From Cudoniella acicularis (lineage: Eukaryota; Ascomycota; Leotiomycetes; Helotiales; Helotiaceae): a stretch of DNA of 21,758 nt. The translations under genes and the position numbers were made by a program. This document shows, piece by piece, positions 8,592-17,264 of this stretch. The stretch covers positions 1-21,758 of the forward strand of contig JAAMPI010000979.1 of assembly GCA_013054445.1 (NCBI GenBank), written 5' to 3'. Under the pieces are notes generated by a model. That model searched no databases and had not been told where the DNA came from. It worked only from the letters and a program-made list of their open reading frames with translations. Numbering within the stretch: position 1 is the first letter of the stretch; every line of letters starts with the position of its first letter.

Positions 8592-9713
8592 ATGTTTCAC
8601 CAAAGACTAAGACCTATTGTAGAGAGTCCATACGAGGAACTTCTGAGTAAAACATGGCAAGACTTCGATTACCCACCAGACTTTTTTGCCCAGCGATGGG
8701 AAGATTTTGATCACTCACAAACACTATCCTTAGGGGTATGGCGATCTACGTGGATTATTCAAAAAAGAGGGGCCTCTGATTCATACATCCTTCAGTCATG
8801 TCCCGAAAATAGCTGGTCAAGTTCGCGATCAAAGCTACTTCAACTAGCGATAAGAGGGGGGCCATTCGTGATTCCACGTTACATGTTTAGGCGCACAGGT
8901 CGCATTTTCGTCTGCTCTGATATCGCTGAACCAGGTATTTGCTTGGCAGATTTAATTTCTTGCACTATACCTCTCACAGAAGTCCTTGCTGCGAGTGTTA
9001 TAAAACAGGTAAGTACACATCGTCAAGGCGATAAGAGCACGTATAACTCCCGTAGGTCCTTATTGCACTCAAAATGGTAGAGTCGAGAGGAATTTCGTAC
9101 CACAACCTCAAGGCATCAAACGTTTTTATTTCAAGGAAGGGCGAAGTTCGACTTGGTAGGTTTCCCACCCCTTCTTGCTGTCCTGAATAGCCCCGTCTTC
9201 CCCTTTGTTACACATGTCTGATTCGACTTTTGAAGCGAGTTTTGGACAGAGGCTGCAACCAGAAGTTTTAACCGAGAAGAATCCGGACTGCCAAGATGTT
9301 GGCCATCTGACGTATCATATCCTGACGGGGATTCCAAGAATTTGTGGTGGTGAAAGCCACACGCCGGGAAAGATGGTCATTCGCACCAAATCGGGCAACA
9401 TCGAGGTCAGCATTAATCACGAACTTACCACATGTTTCTTCGACTTCATTGAGTGTTGCATCAATAAGCAAAGTAGCTTAAGCTCCATTCTGAAGGTAAG
9501 ACTACTACCCAATAGAAGCCCGAATAGCATGCTTACCGGGGACAGCACCGATTCCTCGAAACGGATGAATCACACCACCTGGCCCGGCTCGTGCACAACG
9601 CAGAACGACTGTCGGTCCAACCATGCGAAGAAGCGCCAGATCAACCAGGTATGGATGACCAGTGGCACGCGCCACAAGATCGGGTGAATTTCACCTTGAG
9701 CACAACGGGTTGA
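8592..9713 (+). CDS. Degenerate protein kinase fold (pseudokinase), 4 exons
   Basis: Exons 8592-9008, 9056-9155, 9236-9495 and 9546-9713, 314 aa. Introns 1 and 3 are well supported (GTAAGT donor/CCGTAG acceptor; GTAAGA donor/GACAG acceptor). Intron 2 is less certain: the GTAGGT donor at 9156 fits acceptors at 9235 (80 nt, chosen) or 9190 (35 nt), both in frame. Spliced, the kinase C-lobe landmarks appear in order: LADLISC then a helix, GISYHNLKASNVF (~151-163) in place of HRDLKxxN, VRLASFG (~170-176) in place of DFG, CQDVGHLTYHIL matching the DxWxLG helix, and ILKHRFL matching the kinase-tail HPFL. The catalytic Asp is Asn, the metal-binding Asp is Ser and no glycine-rich loop is visible, so phosphotransfer is not expected. 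A scaffold or allosteric role is inference. It is about 200 bp from a divergent coiled-coil gene. Confidence 0.75.
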
Positions 9714-10335
9714 TAAAGGGATATAACAATGGATTATTTTGCCAAGCACCTTCTGTTTTAATTTATTAATTAGCTATTTCAAAGCAAAATAAAAACATAA
9801 ATATCTTGTTGACGATCGCTGGATGCGAGTTTACTGTATTTGACGTCGCGACGAGTTGCCCTACCCACACTGTACTGTATGAAATAATGTGACACAGGCA
9901 GGCGGGGCAGTATTTGCTTCGGTACTACTACCTACAGGCCATAATAAATGTTAATGCACTGACCAGTATCTAACTACAAATAGCAATATACTACGAAAGC
10001 CGAACAGGTGATTGGCCTGGCGACCCTTGAAGACACGGCCACAATCACCTTACATTTAACGTTTATTACCCCTGGGGGTTGTATTACTTTACTCCGTAAG
10101 TACAGTACCGGTACCATGGTGCTGGGCGCCTCAAGGCGCAACTGGCTGCAATTGGGTGACAGTGTACGGCGCTGCGCTCCTGCTCCATGGCACGGCACCT
10201 ATGATAGTGAAATCCGCACCTCCACAAGCTTGCCCGCGGCTCGCGCGGCATTCTCGGTCTTACAGATAAGAAGTTGAACAAGCATTCAATAAAATTGTAC
10301 GATTAAACACAAAAGTTACGCAATGCTATGTACAA
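9714..10335. other. Intergenic region, no gene recognised
   Basis: About 620 bp between the pseudokinase stop and the stop of the next minus-strand gene (convergent ends). Open frames of 65-90 codons occur on both strands at about 9974-10281, but none has recognisable protein character or a good start. It should hold two 3' UTRs. Confidence 0.5.
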
Positions 10336-11638
10336 CTAGCTCCTTCGCTGACCCCGGAAGCTGCCGAGCCCCTGTCGGTGCGACCGCGATCGCGATCGTG
10401 CAGGTGGCAGCGTGAGCGGCTCCTCCAATCCCTCCAAAAACTCCATGTGATCATCAAACCTATCAGTAAATTTGGAAAACGATTCGCTCATGTTCTCGTC
10501 GCGCATTTTGGTTTCTTCCGAAGAAATGCGGTGGCTATCGCTAAGAGACTGCAGATCGTTTCGAACTTTCGCCAGCTCCTCCCGTTGCTCCTCGAATTTC
10601 CTGGTCAGCTCCTGGATTTGGCTGGCAACAATGTTTCTGACCTCTTCCTGGACCTGGTTGGTAACGTTTTTGACCATTTCCTGAACCTTTACCATGTGCC
10701 GAGACACCACCGCATCTTGCCCAGTCTGGAAAGTTGCACCTATTCGTGCCAGCGCTTCATCTAGAATACTGAAAGATGTCAGTATGCCCGTTACAGTGCT
10801 GCAGCTTTGGCGGGCACTACCTTTTGAGATTTTCATTGTCGGTGCAACGTGGGCAGACCAGCGTCGAGGCAGTCGACACATTGTCATCGGCTCTACTGTC
10901 CCCTTCGGATGCTAGCGCTAGAGGAGATTGGGATGGACATGGAGTTGAAGATGAAGATGGGGTTGGAGATGGGGTTGGCCCGGTTGGAGACTGGGCTCGA
11001 GCTGACAAGGCTTCGCGAGTCGGTGGCAGATGACTGTGTTCGGCCGAGGGGTCAAGATTGTTGGTGGCGTGAGTACTTGCTGCATCAGAGACTGGCTCTG
11101 GCTCCCAAGGGGCTGTGGGAGCATGCATTGGCCTCTGTGGGCTCATAATATGCTGTCCTGTTCCCGGACTAGATGTGGATGTGGCCAGACTACTTTGCTC
11201 CCAAGACTGCTTCAAGCCGAAGTTCTGAATCTGGTTTTGGTATGTGGTGTTCATGGCCATATTCATGTTTGGATGGGTGACTTGAGTAGCAGGTTGGCTC
11301 CCGTTTCCAGTGCTGCAAGGTTGTGGATCCACATGTGGCCAATAGCTGTATGGTGTGGAGTTCGCAAGTCCAGCACTTGTTGGTATCGGCCCAGCACTGT
11401 TATGGCTGCCAAGCCAAGCTCCTGGAGGCACCGTTTCCAGGCCGGTTTGGTTTCCAGATCCAATGACCATTGGTCCCACCTGCATCATGTACTGTATGTG
11501 CTGTGCATCAATGGCTTGTTGTGTTCCATGTGTGCCATTTTGCATATCGGCCTGAACAGACATGTTGGGATAGTCATATTGGATCGGATGGACTGGCCGT
11601 CGTTGGAAATGCGAGTGTGGGTCATAATATTGATCCAT
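10336..11638 (-). CDS. Q/N/P-rich protein with CxxC and C-terminal coiled coil, 2 exons
   Basis: Exons in coding order are 11638-10821 and 10768-10336, 416 aa. The 52-nt intron has a GTAGTG donor, ACTGAC branch and TTTCAG acceptor. ATG 11638 opens MDQYYDPHSHF; the longer upstream frame begins only at TTG. Residues 1-180 are rich in Gln, Asn, Pro, Met and Tyr (MNMAMNTTYQNQIQNFG), low-complexity and probably disordered. Residues ~180-260 are Ser/Pro/Thr-rich, then CPRC at 262-265 just before the splice junction. Exon 2 encodes a helical coiled coil (~290-390; EMVKNVTNQVQEEVRNIV, LTRKFEEQREELAKVRNDL) and an Arg/Ser-rich tail (ARSRSRSHR). The plan would suit a nuclear, RNA-associated or condensate-forming protein, but that is inference. 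No family recognised. Confidence 0.72.
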
Positions 11639-12030
11639 TGTCTTGATGTTACAGATTTTCCAAGAATTGAACAAAACGGTACAATAAATCAAAGGTTGGC
11701 AGTTTCATTTCAACATTCCTTTACCTTGGAATCTGAGAAACGTTCTCGTTATATGTGTCTCCAAGATCCCAAATCCGCGGTCCCTTGTTCCAACCTTCCT
11801 TCTCTGCGCTTACCATTATTAGTATCTTATCCAACTTCCAATAAAAACACTTCTTCTGGCGTCAACTTAGGAGCGCGCTTGTAATGACCTTCCGCTCAGC
11901 CCAGTAACATTGAACAGAAGATCCGCATTCCAAGATATAGGATCCGTCTTACTTTTAAGCAACATAAAAGCATGCTGCGTCACGTAGAATATTTCCATTC
12001 ATACACAATTATCTCTAGAAATTAATCACG
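11639..12030. promoter_or_regulatory. Bidirectional promoter region
   Basis: 392 bp between divergent start codons of the Q/N-rich gene (11638, minus) and the secreted protein gene (12031, plus). It must contain both 5' ends. There is a pyrimidine-rich stretch near 11785-11845 and no clear TATA box. Confidence 0.45.
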
Positions 12031-13088
12031 ATGCTCAAATTCTACCTCTCGGTGTTGGTGCTCTTCGTTACTGGTCTACATGCTTCGCCACCGGAGATAT
12101 GCATGACAGCTCCCACTATCCCTCTACAGCCTGGCTCGGTTGTATCTGCAAGGTTGGAATATGTGCCCGTTCTTGCCCCGAGCTATCACTGACACTCGTA
12201 GACTTCAGCCACAAGGAAAGCGTTGTGAATCTAAACTTGTATTTACTGATCATGATTTCTTTGCTGTTGTATGGAATTTCCAGTCACTTGATTGTTTAGG
12301 TTTTCAGTTAGCTCAATTTAAAATCCCCCTTCAAGTTCCCAATGGAAACGCTTCAATATTATGGTATGGATGATGCCTAACATTTCCTCTCACTAGCTAA
12401 AAGTAATGCTAGGCAATGTGCCAATCAACCAGCCCCTATGTGCGTCCAAGCGCTTATCACGGGTGGCTCAGATGACGCAGACCATATCTCGTTCATACAA
12501 ACAGGTTCAATCAGCTGTGCCGCTTCGAGTGCAACCCAGACAACTCTTTCCACATCTGTCGGCACTGGGGCTGGAGTGTTCGCGACAAGTGAACCGGTAT
12601 CAGTATCAATTTCTACGGTACCAATTTCTACTTTGACGGAAATTTCTACATCGTCAGGGGCTTCAACCACAATTGTTGATACAATTCGCTCTACTTTGCT
12701 GTCAACATTAAGTTCAACAGAGATTCCATCCACATCTACCCCAGTAAATAGTGAAAATTCAGTGGCAGTGGTAACGTCCACTATACTGATTTCTACTCTC
12801 ACTGGAATTTCTACGTCGTCAGGGGCTTCAACCACAATTGTTGATACAGTCCTCTCTACCTCGCTGTCTATATTAACCTCAACAGAGATTCCATCCACAT
12901 CTACCCCAGTAAATAGTGAAAATTCGTCTACTATTCCAATTTCTACCTTCACCAACGCTACACCATCAGGGGCCTCAACAGCAACTTCGAGTACTGCTGA
13001 AATGCCATCAGGAGTACCCGGGCAAGCGATTACCACCACAATGGCAATGTCAGCGCCAACAGCTCCAGCGTGCACAAGCTCTATCTAG
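12031..13088 (+). CDS. Secreted Ser/Thr-rich cell-surface protein, 3 exons; GPI-like tail cut off by a stop
   Basis: Preferred exons are 12031-12152, 12202-12363 and 12413-13088 (319 aa). Intron 2 (12364-12412) is clear, with GTATGG donor, CCTAAC and GCTAG acceptor, and rebuilds a Trp codon (ILWQC). Intron 1 is ambiguous: GTTGGA donor 12153/acceptor 12201, or GTATCT donor 12142/acceptor 12208 (313 aa). A signal peptide is evident: MLKFYLSVLVLFVTGLHA, cleavage near residue 18. A globular domain of about 110 residues follows with six cysteines (ICM, RCE, DCL, QCA, MCV, SCA), suggesting three disulfides, then a ~190-residue Ser/Thr tract with repeats that should be O-mannosylated. After TAG 13086-13088 the same frame continues with 14 codons, LVFLLMVGWNFAAF, then TGA at 13131. 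That looks like a GPI hydrophobic tail. Role at the wall or in secretion is unknown. Confidence 0.75.
12620..12940 (+). repeat. 165/150-bp in-frame tandem repeat in the secreted protein
   Basis: ttctac-anchored units recur at 12626, 12791 and 12941 (periods 165 and 150 bp). The second unit lacks 15 bp (gcagtggtaacgtcc type) present in the first. Long stretches are identical, such as the segment encoding SSGASTTIVDT and the one encoding EIPSTSTPVNSEN, pointing to recent duplication or gene conversion. Confidence 0.85.
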
Positions 13089-13133
13089 TTAGTGTTTCTT
13101 TTGATGGTTGGATGGAATTTTGCTGCTTTTTGA

Positions 13134-13855
13134 GCTTGGGATATTCTACGCAATTCTGAAGGAGTTAGAGTTTGCTGGTGTAAAGAATTAGATTAATTGA
13201 ATTCTATCAACCCAACTCGCTGCCAAACACTTCAAATTTCCAGCACGTTTAGAAATATAGTAACAACCTTCCATAAATCGATATCTACATTTTTCTATAA
13301 ATAAAAAAATCAAGTTGGGTTCGAGCCAAGCTCAGCCGACTGGGCAACAAGAAAAGGGGGGGTTGCGGGGATGGGTTGAGGCGTCACCAACATATCCTTG
13401 CTGCAGACGCCACCATGGTTGCCATCCTCTCTTACCTGAAACGACCTCACGAGCCTGTCATCGGTCATCAATGATGTGAGCTATGTAGGCGCCTGTATCT
13501 CGATCTCTTCGCCAATAGGACGTCCTTGCCAAAAACAGAAATATGTTTCTCGAAAACTCAGTTTCCAAGAATGAAATCACGAATCTAACTAACTAGGAAT
13601 AGAAACAAAATTCAGAAAGCATCCGTGGGCGGTTACAACTTGTTGTTTGTCTGAGTCATTAGCTCTAGGCTTTAGGACTCAAGTTTTTGATTCGTGGATC
13701 TCTGTTCAGAACCACCACTTCAGTCCCATATCATCGCCACCAACAGTTCAGTGGCTATATAAAACGCGCTGGGGACATCGGATGCCTCCACTTGCAGTCA
13801 AATTTTCCAATATCCCCCATTACCATATCTTTACCAAGTCACGAAACCACAAACA
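13134..13855. promoter_or_regulatory. Intergenic region with a TATA box for the downstream gene
   Basis: About 720 bp. A good TATA element, tatataaaa, lies at 13756-13764, about 92 nt upstream of ATG 13856. The first 200 bp are 3' flank of the secreted-protein gene. A gggttcgagcc string near 13318 resembles a tRNA B-box, but no tRNA can be folded around it. No other gene seen. Confidence 0.5.
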
Positions 13856-14637
13856 ATGGCACATTTCAACGGTGCCGATCACCAGGATACTTTACCTGCG
13901 CCATTGTACTGGAATCAGCAAAGCGTTTCAGTCCCACCCATGAGAATGGAAAACTTCTTAAACGGCGATTCCCAGATCAACCCGAACCCCAACGTGTATC
14001 AACCATCAGCCTTGGATGACTCTCAATTCGAACCTTCCATTGCCATTCTGCAAATGTCACTTCAATGGGAGCGACTTATTTCCAAGGAGAGAACTCGATC
14101 GCGAACACTGAGTTCAATGAATACCAATCTCCAGATGAGACTCAGGGACTACGAGGCAGCATCTGCCATGAAGGACGCGAAAATCAAAAATCTAGAGGAA
14201 GAAAACCTGAGAATGCATAGAGAAATTGTCCGAAATGGGAAAGAGCTTCAAGAACTACAAGATATGCAGCAGGACTATGCCATTCAAAGAGAGCTCATTC
14301 GAACTGGGGAAGAACTGCAAAGTCCCCAAGATGTGCGTCATTCACTTCAAGCCCAACAATCATGGCTGATTCTTTTTAGGTTGAAAGTACACCGACTACC
14401 CTCAGCGACTACAGGTCGATTGATTTCCCCGCCCCTATCATGCTTCCTCCTCTGCAGAGCATGCCACCTCCAGCCAAGTCTAAGACTCCAGCATCAAAGC
14501 GAAAGAATGTGTCTCCCGTGAACCCGGAATTTTCGAAAAAGAAAACACCAGCCACACACAAAACGACGAAACCGCCGAGTTCTAACATCAGCCCAGTCAC
14601 CCCTTCCCCAATGGACGCTCTCAAACTTTGGACTTGA
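13856..14637 (+). CDS. Coiled-coil protein with basic, Pro/Ser-rich tail, 2 exons
   Basis: Exons 13856-14332 and 14380-14637, 244 aa. The 47-nt intron has GTGCGT donor, GGCTGATT branch and TTTTTAG acceptor; reading through it instead gives an unrelated frame. Residues 1-55 are polar (MAHFNGADHQDTLPA). A coiled coil runs from ~60 to 150 (LQWERLISKERTRSRTL, KDAKIKNLEEENLRMHREI). The second exon is Pro/Ser/Lys-rich with nuclear-localisation-like clusters (KTPASKRKN, FSKKKTPA) and ends MDALKLWT. The basic run before the coil does not match bZIP N-x-x-R spacing, so I do not call a transcription factor. Function unknown; nuclear location is an inference. A TATA box sits about 92 nt upstream. Confidence 0.72.
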
Positions 14638-15115
14638 GGCTTGAGGCATATGGTTGTGTGGGCGTTTGAGAATCGTATTGAAGTTCGGGCTCGGAGGGAT
14701 GCGGCTGGGAAGAAGGGAGGGAGGGTGGTCTTTGGGTATAGCTTGTCCTTTCCTAAATACATTCATTCATTTCTCTCAACCATCTGCAATTCAATCGTAT
14801 TTTAGTGAACCCTTGTGTCTATTTGTTATCTAGCAAAAGTAGTCATGGGTCAAACCTACCCTACACCACATCCTTCAGAAACTCGCCATTTTTCTACATC
14901 AGTGCATCATGCAATATACTAAGAACACTTCAAAGGTTGAACAACTTTAAATTAAACTGGTGAAAATTATTCAGAGTCATGAATTATTACAATAACCAAG
15001 AACGCTTTTAACTATTCCAAATCAAGTTCTTCTTATTAGATATTTTATTATTTTGAAGTGTTTTTGCACCTTTTCGCCTAGATTCCCCTTAATTTATAGA
15101 GCAAACTATCTTTTT
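14638..15115. other. Intergenic region, no gene recognised
   Basis: About 480 bp between convergent genes, AT-rich toward the right. It holds two 3' flanks; I see no open frame with protein character. Confidence 0.5.
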
Positions 15116-15683
15116 CTAAATCAATTCCAAGAGACACTCGTACACAATATCAAGCCTGCCATCATTCGAACAACTCGGTAGATATTTCAACCCTTCTTTT
15201 AAAGCTCTCCGCCCGCTCTCAGTACTCAGGATATGTTTCACACAATTGACGAGGTAAGAAAGCGCATGCTTGGAGCTTCCACCAGCTTCTAAGAACAACT
15301 TTGCGTCTAGGTCCTCTGTAGATAGAGAATAGCTAATTTCTCTCTCTATTATGCTCATTATTGGAGCTTTTCCTGCATTTAAACAACGGACAATAACTGC
15401 AAAAACTTTCGAATACCCGTGTAGCATCCTTATATCCTGCTTCATCCTTCGCTTAAGCTCAATTGGTATGTGATCCAGATCTCTGTATACATCAAAATCG
15501 AGAAGTGCATCGGCGCTCTGAGCATCGGATACAAGCTCCTCAAAGACACCAAGTGTTCTTGGAAGCGATTCTTCAAAAATCAAGGCGTATCCTACTCCGG
15601 TTACTTTCAAACCATGAAATCGAAATCACGACTTACTTGTGAAAAGCCAACTTATTCGTGGAGAGATACAGCCAGTTAAACAT
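15116..15683 (-). CDS. Hypothetical protein, helical, 2 exons
   Basis: Proposed exons in coding order are 15683-15637 and 15557-15116, 162 aa. The frame containing most of the protein starts upstream only with TTG, so a short first exon is needed. ATG 15683 encodes MFNWLYLSTNKLAFH, followed by a perfect GTAAGT donor at 15636. The acceptor at 15558 (CCAAG) is the one that restores the frame, giving a 79-nt intron; its branch site is weak. The body is alpha-helical and acidic, with EELVSDAQSADALLDFD, PIELKRRMKQDIRMLHGYS, FLEAGGSSKHALSYLVNCV and ILSTESGRRALKEGLKYL. It looks like a compact folded domain, but I do not recognise the family. It sits directly beside very AT-rich DNA and a transposon relic. 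Confidence 0.6.
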
Positions 15684-16053
15684 TTACCACATGTACATTT
15701 GGTTTGGTTATAAGATAACATTTCTTTAGTAACTAAAGGCCTATCAAGAATATGTGAAGACATAAAGATACCCATTTTTAAATTAATTATAGCTTATTAT
15801 ATTCTTTTTAAAAGCTAGTCCATTATATATATAAAATAATTATAATTATATTCAAGAAATATATTTTTAAAATAAAATAACTAGAAATTAGAACTTAAAA
15901 ATAAAAAAAAAATAGATTTAAAAACTTAGAAATTAAAACTTAAAAATAAAAAAATAGGCTTAAAAACTCAAATTCTTTTACTATATTATTTTTAAAACAT
16001 TAAGCTTAATTTATAGTTGCTAATACTATCCCCTCGGCCGGTTCCACGCCTTA
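15684..16053. other. AT-rich, RIP-like block
   Basis: About 370 bp, extremely AT-rich from 15780 to 16020, with poly-A/T runs and no open frame. This is the composition expected of an old repeat damaged by C-to-T mutation, but no parent element is recognisable. Confidence 0.6.
15882..15970 (+). repeat. 45-bp AT-rich tandem duplication
   Basis: Two imperfect copies start at 15882 and 15927 with tagaaatta(g/a)aacttaaaaa and end with ttaaaaact. They differ in A-run length. Confidence 0.7.
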
Positions 16054-16093
16054 CGAGCCTAGTCAGATAAGTCTGGGTTTCTAGGGCATTTTA
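16053..16093 (+). repeat. Left terminal inverted repeat
   Basis: 41 bp, inverse complement of 16654-16694 with four mismatches, at repeat positions 9, 24, 29 and 30. Confidence 0.85.
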
Positions 16094-16694
16094 CTAGTAA
16101 AAATCGTAAACTTTTAAAAGTTAGTGAATAGAAAGTATTATTACCTTTTATAACTTACGATTACTAGATTCTATATTATAATTATTCTTGGTTCTTTTAT
16201 AGCTTTTTAAGTGATCGCGATAGCTTTGATTTTTAGGAGCCTAAAGGCGGGGTTAGGAAGCCTAAAAAACTACCTAAAATATACTCTAAAAATACAAATT
16301 TAACTGATTAGACTTATTAGTTCGTTATATAATTGCACTTAACTAAGGACTTAGGCACCCTAGCTACTCAAGAGATATTCTATAATATTATCTACTTATA
16401 TATCGCTAAGTTCTTTAGGTCGCCCAGTTCTTGCCAGTCGTTTTCGCTCTAGGGCGGGGTAGCCCAAAATCTTAATAATCGTCGATTTACTCAACCCGTA
16501 GCGCTCCATAATCTGATCAACTGACTTCTTTCCGAAGCTATATAGCTGGCGTATCGCCTCCTTATGTTTAGTTGGTATTTCAAAGCCAGGGTCGTGATTA
16601 AAGTCGAGTGGTGGGGTTGTTGGTGCTATAATTATTTGGTATGTGCGGGTCGCTAAAATGCCCTGAAAACACAGACTTATCTGACCAGGCTCGT
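16054..16694 (-). mobile_element. Tc1/mariner-like transposon relic, about 640 bp, with 41-bp inverted termini
   Basis: The 41-bp segment at 16053-16093 and the reverse complement of 16654-16694 match at 37 of 41 positions (cores acgagcct, gtcagataagtct, agggcatttta). Nothing outside the pair matches. TA dinucleotides abut the ends at 16052-16053 and 16695-16696, consistent with TA target duplication (one-base offset on the right). The interior encodes only the N-terminal DNA-binding part of a transposase on the minus strand. At about 640 bp there is no room for the DDE catalytic domain, so this is an internally deleted, non-autonomous copy. The left half is far more AT-rich than the right. 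Confidence 0.82.
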
Positions 16695-16701
16695 TAAACA
16701 T
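16396..16701 (-). pseudogene. Transposase N-terminal fragment, helix-turn-helix
   Basis: A 101-codon open frame from ATG 16701, which lies just outside the element, so the listed start is probably not the original one. Residues ~45-85 form a homeodomain-like helix-turn-helix (KEAIRQLYSFGKKSVDQI, YGLSKSTIIKILG), followed by RTGRPKELSD, the Gly-Arg-Pro linker typical of Tc1/mariner-type transposases. The frame ends at TAA 16396-16398. The same frame then continues recognisably (VDNIIEYLLSS) but meets several TAA/TAG codons, each one C-to-T change from a Gln codon. In the likely start region, ATA codons (IIIAPTTPP) could be mutated ATG. Catalytic residues are absent. Non-functional. Confidence 0.75.
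16654..16694 (-). repeat. Right terminal inverted repeat
   Basis: 41-bp partner of 16053-16093. It is read as codons (GQISLCFQGILA region) by the transposase-fragment frame. Confidence 0.85.
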
Positions 16702-17264
16702 AAATGACTTCCTGTTCCTTGTGCTTTAAAGTCCCTCGCTCTAACAAAGGAGTTGTCCTTCGAAGTGTTACGCGCCCACCGCTACTGTGCTCGCTAAAAG
16801 TACAGCGATAGAAACACTAACTTCCAGCGAGTGGCCCCTGAACACTCATACTACCAATTCCGTCCCCCTCCTCTTCCCCCTTTCAAATAGAAAAGCCGTG
16901 CTGAGCATCGGACCTTTCGTCTGATGTATTTGGGCACGAATTATGTTTAACGCGTAAGAGACCGAACTCTGGTGTTGCCAGACTTGAAGTGCCTATCTAT
17001 TGCAACAAGTTAAAGAAAGTAACTCGTAAGGTGACTCTGCATTAATCCACAGGTACTAAGTTGTTGCACAAATCACGAAAACCCCCCATTGAAGCATCAA
17101 TGTAAGAGAGAGAGAGTCTCTGTCTTTCAAAACAGTGTTGCGGGTTAATCTCATTATTCGTCTGTGGGTATGGGTATCAGCCAGTCTAATGCTTCAAACA
17201 ATCGTCTCCAACTGTCAACTCCAGGCAATATTTTTGCTTCTCCTTCGAATGCCAAAATCTCCAA
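16702..17264. other. Intergenic region between transposon relic and AMA1
   Basis: About 560 bp of ordinary base composition with a short GA microsatellite near 17107-17115. It includes the 3' flank of AMA1. A 65-codon plus frame at 17164-17361 overlaps AMA1's last exon in antisense and has no independent support. Confidence 0.5.

Noticed and set aside
9205..9687. Separate 160-aa gene downstream of the 8592 frame
   Set aside because: It begins with TTG and its start and end lack protein character, while splicing places its middle in the pseudokinase C-lobe.
9974..10281. Overlapping 65-90 codon frames on both strands
   Set aside because: No recognisable domain, splice support or start context; probably chance frames in a GC-richer patch.
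12425..13075. 216-codon minus-strand frame across the Ser/Thr region
   Set aside because: Antisense shadow of a biased repeat sequence; the plus frame has signal peptide, cysteines and splice sites.
13310..13340. Possible tRNA from the B-box-like gggttcgagcc
   Set aside because: No A-box, acceptor stem or cloverleaf can be found around it on either strand.
14080..14280. bZIP transcription factor
   Set aside because: A coiled coil is present, but the preceding segment lacks the conserved basic-region N-x(7)-R spacing.
16396..16701. Functional DNA-binding protein gene
   Set aside because: The frame starts outside a transposon terminus, reads through the inverted repeat and ends at a likely mutated Gln codon, so it is a transposase remnant.
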